In this document: in pieces, positions 58,103 to 64,000 of the stretch
Layout of the letters: the number at the start of each line of letters is the position of its first letter
How positions within the stretch are numbered: position 1 is the first letter of the stretch
DNA from: Mariannaea sp. PMI_226
Lineage: Eukaryota > Ascomycota > Sordariomycetes > Hypocreales > Nectriaceae
Reading direction: 5' to 3'
Assembly (NCBI GenBank): GCA_024336345.1
Contig: JANFOG010000008.1
Location: 1,302,001-1,366,000, forward strand
DNA length: 64,000 bases
Notes under the pieces: generated by a model
Database searches by the model: none
Seen by the model: only the letters and a program-made list of their open reading frames with translations
Told to the model about the DNA's origin: nothing
Translations under genes and position numbers: made by a program

Positions 58103-60348
58103 TCAACTTGACCCGCCGTTCCCGGTACTGCCCGGTCGTGGTCCCTCGTTGTGCAGAAGAAGCTTAGGTTTGATAAAGTCCTCGTCTAGCTGATGGAATA
58201 CGCTAGCAGGATCGTCAGAGGCCCAGAGCTGTCGAATTGCGCCTGTCGCGGTCATGGTTGGTGCAGACGACTCGCCCCCTGTGGATGTGAACATGGGGTT
58301 CGTCTGAGTCGGGGGTACAGTGTTGGAGCGAGGAAGAGGTGAATGACGAGCAGGTGGCGGTAGATCGGAAGTATCAATGTCGCTACCAATATCAGACTCC
58401 TCAATATTGGCACGCAAAAGGTCTGAACGTTCAAAGTCATCGGGTCTCAGTGAGTTCTTGCGACTCTTGCTGTGAGCACGACCGCCGGGGAGCGGCGAAG
58501 TTGAGCCAGAGACATAGCTCGCGCCGCCGCCGCCCTCAAGGCTGCTCAGAGCAATGCTGCCGTTTCTGCGCGGGTTATATCCAATGCCATTTCCTGAACG
58601 CTTGACTTGAAAACCACCTCCAAACGTCTCAATGTCGAATTCGTCGTCGCTATCAATTTCCTCCACCACACCAGTGCGGATACCCAAGATTTCAAGCATA
58701 CGTGCTGTAGTACCGCCGAAAATAATGACGGTGAGCACGACAACAACCAAGACAGTTGCCTTCAGGGCATAAGCGTTGCCGCCCGTTAGCAGAGCCGCCA
58801 GTGCGACACCGACGGCTCCACGAAGACCAGCCCAGTAGAGCATGGCCTGGTAGTTGTAAGGTAGCTCATCGCCAACCTCCATACCTCGTCTTCTGGCGCG
58901 GTAGCGGATGAACCAGTTGATAGCTCGAGACAGAGGGAAGACGGCGACCCATCTAGCAGCACACACAGCCAGAATGGTCACGATGATCAATGGCGGCTGG
59001 AATGACAGAGAATTATCGGCAAATAGTGCCAATCCAAGATAGATGAAGATAAAGTTTTCCGACAATTGTGCCAAGATCTGGAAGACGAACTTAGTGGTGA
59101 GTTGGGTTCGCCTTGACATGTTGAAGTAAGCGTAGTGCTTGAGGGTGATACCGCAGAACAACAACGAGACGATACCTGCATCGAAATGTGAGCATTGTGC
59201 TTTCATTCACATAGCAAAATATGGAGGAAGGGAATTCGTACCAGACATGTGCAAACCGTGTGAGAAGAAGTAGGTGGCATAGGCAATCAGCACAATCAAG
59301 CAGCTCTCGATCTTAGGGAAACGACGGAGGTAGGTGAACTTGAGTAGCAGTGCCGTGGCCACACCCACCAGGAAACCGATAAGCATACTGCAGAAGAATA
59401 CGAGCAAGAAGATGCCAGTACCCTCAAAAAAGCTGATAACGCCATAGCTGCTCGCCTCGCCTTTGTTATACTTTTGAGCCGTCTCGAAGATGACAATGGC
59501 GATGGCGTCATTCAGGATAGACTCTCCGAAAATGATAGTATACAGTTTCGGGTCGACCTTGTATGTGTTAAAGATAGCCAGAATAGTGACAGGATCCGTT
59601 GCAGACAGGGTTGCGCCGACGGAAATAGCTTCGACAAAAGTCATGTCCGGAGACCCTGGAAGGTGCTTAAACAGCCAGAGGATCAAACCAATGACAACAG
59701 CAGATAAGAAAGTGCCGGCAAAAGCAAAGGTGAGAATAGTACCAATGTTGCGGAAGAAGTTGGCCTGGTGCAACTCGTAGCCGGAGGAGAGAATAATCGG
59801 GGGCAGGAGGAGGTTGAAGAAGATTTGGTAATCGAAGCTGATCATGTTTCGAATCGAGTCGCCGGGTGTGATGAGAAGGATGAGGCCAACGACCATACCT
59901 GTTGTGAAATAAGAGAGAGACATTCAGTAATCTGAAAATTGTTTTGGTGTTCCGTGTGCGAGCTTACCAGCAAAGATGGAGATGACGGTTTCATGGATTG
60001 CTGTGACTTTCTTCATCTGCACCAAGTAGCTCGTGAAGAATGCGATGATCAGCAGCATGATGGAAATAAAGAGAGCCCATGCTGCGAAGAGCTCCTTGGT
60101 AGCGGAATCGCCGTCTGCGATGGCATCGTCAGCGTATCATCCCAGGCGATGGCGCACTTTGCGACGGGGGGGAGGGATATCATGGTGGATGATGTGCTAT
60201 GAATTATACGTACTGTCAGGGTCGACCTCCTCTTCTTCTCGCCCTATTAACCAATTCGTCAGCATCATGGTCTTGTGGTAAGGGGGGTTGGCGTCGACAT
60301 ACGGAGGAGCATATTGAAGCCCATGGCGGCCATGTTGGAGACGGCCAT
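58103..60348 (-). CDS. NHX1: Endosomal/vacuolar Na+(K+)/H+ exchanger NHX1
   Basis: Monovalent cation/proton antiporter of the CPA1/NHE family, acting at the late endosome in pH control, salt tolerance and trafficking. Five exons: 60348-60303, 60243-60214, 60114-59968, 59898-59242 and 59175-58103, giving 650 aa. Twelve or so hydrophobic segments begin with FAAWALFISIMLLIIAFF. Hallmarks are FFNLLLPPIILSSGYEL (amiloride-type region), SATDPVTILAIF and FGESILNDAIAIVIF with the transport aspartate. A long cytoplasmic tail has Ser/Pro-rich parts and ends near FHQLDEDFIKPKLLLHNEG, typical of fungal Nhx1. Exon 2 is only 30 nt and codes for an acidic EEEEVDPD stretch. The ATG at 60348 is followed by in-frame Mets at positions 6, 9 and 13, so the exact start is slightly open. 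Confidence 0.95.
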
Positions 60349-61792
60349 CGTTGCGCGAGTCGTCGTGGCGGTTGTTGTCGTTGCTGATAGCTAGCTCGAG
60401 GTTACGTATGCGTATGTGTTTGCGTTAGGGCCAAGAGCCAACAGCCAGGATGCCCTGCGCGAGGCTTGAAAGCGTCGCGACAAGGGACATGAACCGTACG
60501 TGAAGCAAGGCGAGGCTAGTTGCGACTGAAGCGACAAAGGATGTGGTTTGTTTGACCGCGAGAGAGTGTGCGTGTGATTAGGAGAAAGAAGTTTGGTGGG
60601 ACACGTTAGTTATTGTACCGGCGTACTGGCAATGTGTGGCAGGTGAGGTTGACTTCAAGGGCCCCCCCTCCCCCTTCGATTCTTAGTGAGTGGCTGCTGA
60701 TAGTCAGATTAATTGACTGCCTAACGGCAGGTTTTGGCGGCAACAAGCTCTCCACTAAAACTCACCCCAGCAGGGATTGGCTACTGAAGAGTACCTATCA
60801 GATAACGAGAGTGATGCATACCTACATAGGTATGTACTCACAGTAGGGAGCGCAATCTGTGGCTACATTCTAGTACTTACCTACCTATATAATCCTCTCA
60901 TATTCATTCATGATAATTCTTGAGAACTGTCCTGTATTTACACAAAAACCACATCGTAGTGGATTTCCCTGGATCAGGTTGGTTAATCTGGTTCTTCATG
61001 ACCACCAACAGGAAGATCAATGTGGAAAATCTCACCATCGTTCTTCACATGTGTCCTTTTTTATTTTGGGTTGCCATTCCCTGCCTGCCTAATGTAATTG
61101 CAAGATAAGATATGGCTGAACAAGAAAAGGCCATATGGTCGAGGGACATACCTTACCTAGGTATCAATTAACCAGCTAGTCTTTCTTCTCAGGGCTACTT
61201 GGCCTCGAGGCTCACATACTAGTAGTACGCAGGGTACAGGACAGTCATTCATCTCACGGCACAATCATGCCAGATACTGGGGTCGCTTTCAAACTAAATA
61301 CCATCTTCCCTTATTATACGAGTACAGAGAAATCCATTTGATGTGATATTCAAACGACATCACTCTAGTGACAAACACCTCTTGACTACTTTGCACCTAA
61401 AGCGAGGAGAGGGGCAGCCCTAGAGCACTGAGAGGTCCAGTGCATGCGCTTACCCACCCCAGCTTCGTTGCGGGCTGTCCCGCCGTACAGGTACCGTACA
61501 TGCTCGCCTGGTAAGGCTCTTCAGTAAGAATGGCTCCCTGGCAAACTGCTAGGCGGGTTGGTAAATTTCACACGCTGATGCATCCACCAGCTCCCATCCT
61601 GTAATCCACTTCCAATAACCATCCCACCTTTTGGCTCTACTTCGTCCTCCGCGACTTGCCTACACACTCTCCAACTTCGCATCGCACTGGTCGCATTCCG
61701 ATACCATTCTCGAAATCGGACTATCCTCTTCCCCCCTCCCTTCCCCCCGCCAGCACCGGCCTGCTCTAGACCCTGCGGCCGTCGTCGACACC
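60349..61792. promoter_or_regulatory. Divergent intergenic region NHX1 / ARL3
   Basis: 1.44 kb. TACCTAC-type motifs occur at 60820-60835, about 60878-60890 and about 61150-61160. An eight-codon uORF (61578-61604) lies 188 bp before the ARL3 ATG. CT-rich leader DNA occurs near 61720-61750. Confidence 0.6.
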
Positions 61793-62431
61793 ATGTACCA
61801 CCTCGCCAAAGGCATCTACCGCTATGTAACCAGCAAGGAAGAATACTCCGTCATCCTCCTCGGCCTAGACAATGCTGGCAAGACCACCTTTCACGAGCAA
61901 GTCAAGTCGATATTCCTCCCAGGCGCCCCCGAACCGAAACTAAAGACTGTGCCCACCGTTGGCCAAAATGTCTCGACAATCCCCCTAACGGACATGTATC
62001 TGAAACTCTGGGACGTTGGTGGACAGCTTTCCTTACGCAAGCTTTGGCAGAGCTACTATGCAAGCTGCCACGCCATTGTCTTCATTATCGACAGTACAGA
62101 CGTTGGCGACGGGAATCTAGAAAACGACGGGAACGATCGACTTGATGAGTGTCGCCTCGTCCTCGAGGATGTGCTACAGCATTCCGAGACTGAGGGCGTG
62201 CCCCTACTCATACTTGCGAACAAGCAGGACAGGGAAGATTGTGTTGAGACGATTCGCATTAAGGAAGGCCTAGTGAAGAAGGTCATGGAAGGCGACAAGG
62301 GCTCCAGTGTGCGCGATTCTCGAGTTCTGGCCATGAGCGCACTCACTGGAGACGGCGTCAAGGAAGCCATTGATTGGGTGCGCACACGAGTGCAGTGGAA
62401 TAAAGAGTCTCGACCACCCGTCATGCGGTAA
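61793..62431 (+). CDS. ARL3: Arf-like GTPase ARL3 (ARFRP1 type)
   Basis: Golgi small GTPase that recruits Arl1 and golgins. Intronless, 212 aa. The N-terminus MYHLAKGIYRYVTSKEEYSV lacks the Gly2 of myristoylated Arfs. As in yeast Arl3, a Met plus bulky aromatic start is expected to be acetylated by NatC for membrane binding through Sys1. G motifs: GLDNAGKTT (G1), PTVGQNV (switch I), WDVGGQ (G3), NKQD (G4) and SAL (G5). The C-terminal pattern DSRVLAMSALTGDGVKEAIDW and KESRPP is what distinguishes ARL3/ARFRP1 from ARF1. A 10-15 residue insert (DVGDGNLENDGNDR) before DECRLVLEDV is longer than in yeast. The open frame extends upstream to 61631 but has no ATG before 61793. Confidence 0.95.
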   Translation: MYHLAKGIYRYVTSKEEYSVILLGLDNAGKTTFHEQVKSIFLPGAPEPKLKTVPTVGQNVSTIPLTDMYLKLWDVGGQLSLRKLWQSYYASCHAIVFIIDSTDVGDGNLENDGNDRLDECRLVLEDVLQHSETEGVPLLILANKQDREDCVETIRIKEGLVKKVMEGDKGSSVRDSRVLAMSALTGDGVKEAIDWVRTRVQWNKESRPPVMR

Positions 62432-62708
62432 CGGACCATACTACCAATCGGTTGGCGTGCATATTGGAAGAGTGTTACGAGCTACGATAACTACCCATTT
62501 TGTTGGAATGACCTAGATGTTTGGCGGCGTATGGATTGGGAAGTTTTCACAAGGTCAACATGTTGGTTCTTACATGGCATGGGAGTAACATGGAGTGGCC
62601 AAGCCAAGTTTGTCTGGGGTATCATGGTTTCTATCTTTTCGTAATTTTTTTTTCTTTTGGGGTGGGGGGGGCGGTTCCCTTTCCTTTGTTGCAACTTAGA
62701 TATCATCG

Positions 62709-63644
62709 TCACCTGTCATTCTCTGCGGTCAACTCTGCCATGAGTCCTCCTTTATCTCTTCTCTTCGCATCTTCTGCCAGTTTCCGGTCCACCAGATCCG
62801 TCAGCTCTTTGGCTCGACTCACTGCTACGGAAGCACATTGGATGAACAGTGGCGCATCGAGAGCAGCGCCTCCAAGCTTGGCAATCTGGCAGATCTCACC
62901 GTGCTTGTTGATGCTATACGTGCATGTGCTCACCCGCAGCTGCTCCTCCAGCCAGGTCGAGTCCACGAGAACTTGCTCACCCTCCTCGCCAAAGAAGCTA
63001 AACGTCACGCAAAATGGTGAGTGCAGCCAGCTTAGTGGTACGGGCTCTCGCTCTGCAGCAGTGTAAACAGTGAGCGTTTCGCCTTCGATAGTAGTGTCTG
63101 GCTTGCGGAAATGTCGAAGAGCAGCGACGACAGCCAAGCAGGCGCAGTCAGTCAAGTTCCCGTCGTGACTGAGGACGTGGAGGTCCACTCTGATCGACCA
63201 GCACTTCTGACCGGCAATCAGACATAATGACTCGGTGTCAAGAGCATTGGATCTTCGGATTGTCTTCTCAAGGAGCCTTGAGAGCAAGACCTCTTCCTGG
63301 GATGGACGATTGACTTCATACGATGGTGCAACCATGGGGCTGAGCTCTGAAGTGATTGTGAAGACACCATCAAAAGGACGATCTGAGTAGGGCACTGTCA
63401 CTTCTGCTGACACTTTGGCCAATACTCTACATTCGAATTGTCAGTGAATATATAGATACCAGGGCTTCAATCGCACGTACCTCGTCTTCCCAAACTGAAC
63501 CTCTACCACGCCATACTCATCTCCAAACTTGAGCTCCAACTGCCGAAACTGGTCGAACTTGCGCCCGTCCAAGCGCAAACCTTCCTGCAGAGCCTGGATG
63601 AGAAAGGTCTTTTCAGGGAGTGATGGCTCGGCTTCTCTAGGCAT
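62709..63644 (-). CDS. RRP45: Exosome ring subunit RRP45 (RNase PH-like)
   Basis: Structural subunit of the nine-member RNA exosome core, in nucleus and cytoplasm, for 3'-5' RNA decay and rRNA processing. Two exons: 63644-63481 and 63426-62709, with a 54-bp intron (GTACGT..TAG), giving 293 aa. The start MPREAEPSLPEKTFLIQALQ leads into GLRLDGRKFDQFR, then GVVEVQFGKTR-VLAKVSAEV across the junction. RNase PH-fold segments follow (RPFDGVFTITSELSPM, LSHDGNLTDCACLAVVAALR). The phosphate- and metal-binding residues of active RNase PH enzymes are not obvious, as expected for a catalytically dead Rrp45. The family Asp-Gly-Arg-Lys start motif and the length separate it from Rrp42/Rrp43. It converges on ARL3 with 277 bp between stops. 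Confidence 0.93.
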
Positions 63645-63927
63645 GGCGAATATATATGTAGCGCTAATAGAGATGACAAGTTATTCGGACAAACCTTTAC
63701 GAGGATGTTTGAATTTCACAGTGATATAGACTGGTGGCGCCCTGCCTTCACTGAGAAAATTCTGCCGGGCGGTGAGCTTCCACTTTGCCTGGTGCACTCA
63801 ACGGGCGCTGGCGCGTATCCTAGTAACTATGACATGCAAACCACACCATAACCACCACGACAACCGCATAAAAGACATTTATTCGCTATAAATCTGTCTC
63901 CCAGAAAGAAATCATAATAGACCCGCC
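63645..63927. promoter_or_regulatory. Short bidirectional promoter RRP45 / CWC15
   Basis: 283 bp between divergent starts of two RNA-processing genes. A TATAAAT at 63887-63893 lies about 35 bp before the CWC15 ATG, close for a TATA box and perhaps only AT-rich leader. Confidence 0.6.
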
Positions 63928-63960
63928 ATGACTACCGCCCATAGACCTACCTTTGATCCT
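63928..63960 (+). CDS. CWC15: Splicing factor CWC15, first exon only (cut by window edge)
   Basis: The ATG at 63928 opens MTTAHRPTFDP and is followed at once by a strong donor GTATGT at 63961. MTTA.RPTF.PA is the invariant start of Cwc15/Cwf15, a small Prp19-complex (NTC) protein of the spliceosome. Only 11 codons are visible; the rest lies beyond the right edge. The call rests on this short but very distinctive N-terminus. Confidence 0.82.
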
Positions 63961-64000
63961 GTATGTGTCCCTCCATCAAGAATCATATCCCTCTAATGGC

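Noticed and set aside
61631..61792. 54-residue N-terminal extension of ARL3
   Set aside because: It starts at TTG; the conserved Arl3 N-terminus begins at the ATG at 61793.

Overview
The window is nuclear DNA of a filamentous ascomycete (Pezizomycotina). It is most likely a Sordariomycete, perhaps Hypocreales. The evidence is the gene set (PalH, EDC3, a Ybp/glomulin-family protein, VID21/EAF1, Cwc15, a PNP-type fungal NLR), short introns of about 50-100 bp with GT..AG ends and CTAAC/CTGAC-like branch sites, and spliced models that close in frame. No tRNA, rRNA, CRISPR array or intact transposon was found. The species call is an inference.

Left part (1-12.1 kb): the 5' part of palH runs off the left edge (minus). 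A 2.8 kb non-coding stretch follows, then three minus-strand genes: EDC3 (mRNA decapping), PIF1 (mitochondrial/nuclear DNA helicase) and an unrecognised RS-rich, coiled-coil protein.

Gene-poor block (12.1-19.2 kb): about 4 kb without a recognisable gene, then the remains of a fungal NLR. It has an intact N-terminal PNP-like domain (17.1-18.1 kb), followed by an NB-ARC domain with a lost P-loop lysine, stops and frame breaks, and no repeat domain. This is the most accessory-looking part of the window.

Dense core block (19.2-64 kb): CUL4 and TEL1 (minus), with TEL1 head-to-head with NUP192 (plus); a C3HC4 RING protein resembling SLX8 (minus), head-to-head with the mitochondrial DNA polymerase MIP1 (plus); a Ybp/glomulin-family gene (plus) converging on SPP2 (minus); SPP2 head-to-head with EAF1/VID21 (plus), which converges on the endosomal Na+/H+ exchanger NHX1 (minus); NHX1 head-to-head with the Golgi GTPase ARL3 (plus), which converges on the exosome gene RRP45 (minus); and RRP45 head-to-head with the first exon of CWC15 (plus, cut by the right edge).

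Functionally the window mixes genome maintenance (PIF1, CUL4, TEL1, SLX8-like, MIP1, EAF1), RNA processing and decay (EDC3, SPP2, RRP45, CWC15), nuclear transport (NUP192) and membrane/pH homeostasis (palH, NHX1, ARL3). Splice junctions were resolved by hand from frame continuity and family-specific residues. Several of these change the protein in ways a simple ORF view misses: the MIP1 presequence exon, the TEL1 FATC tail, the CUL4 C-terminus, and two possible in-frame introns in NUP192 and EAF1. Four genes (TEL1, NUP192, MIP1, EAF1) have very short upstream ORFs that end within 15 nt of, or overlap, the main start codon.
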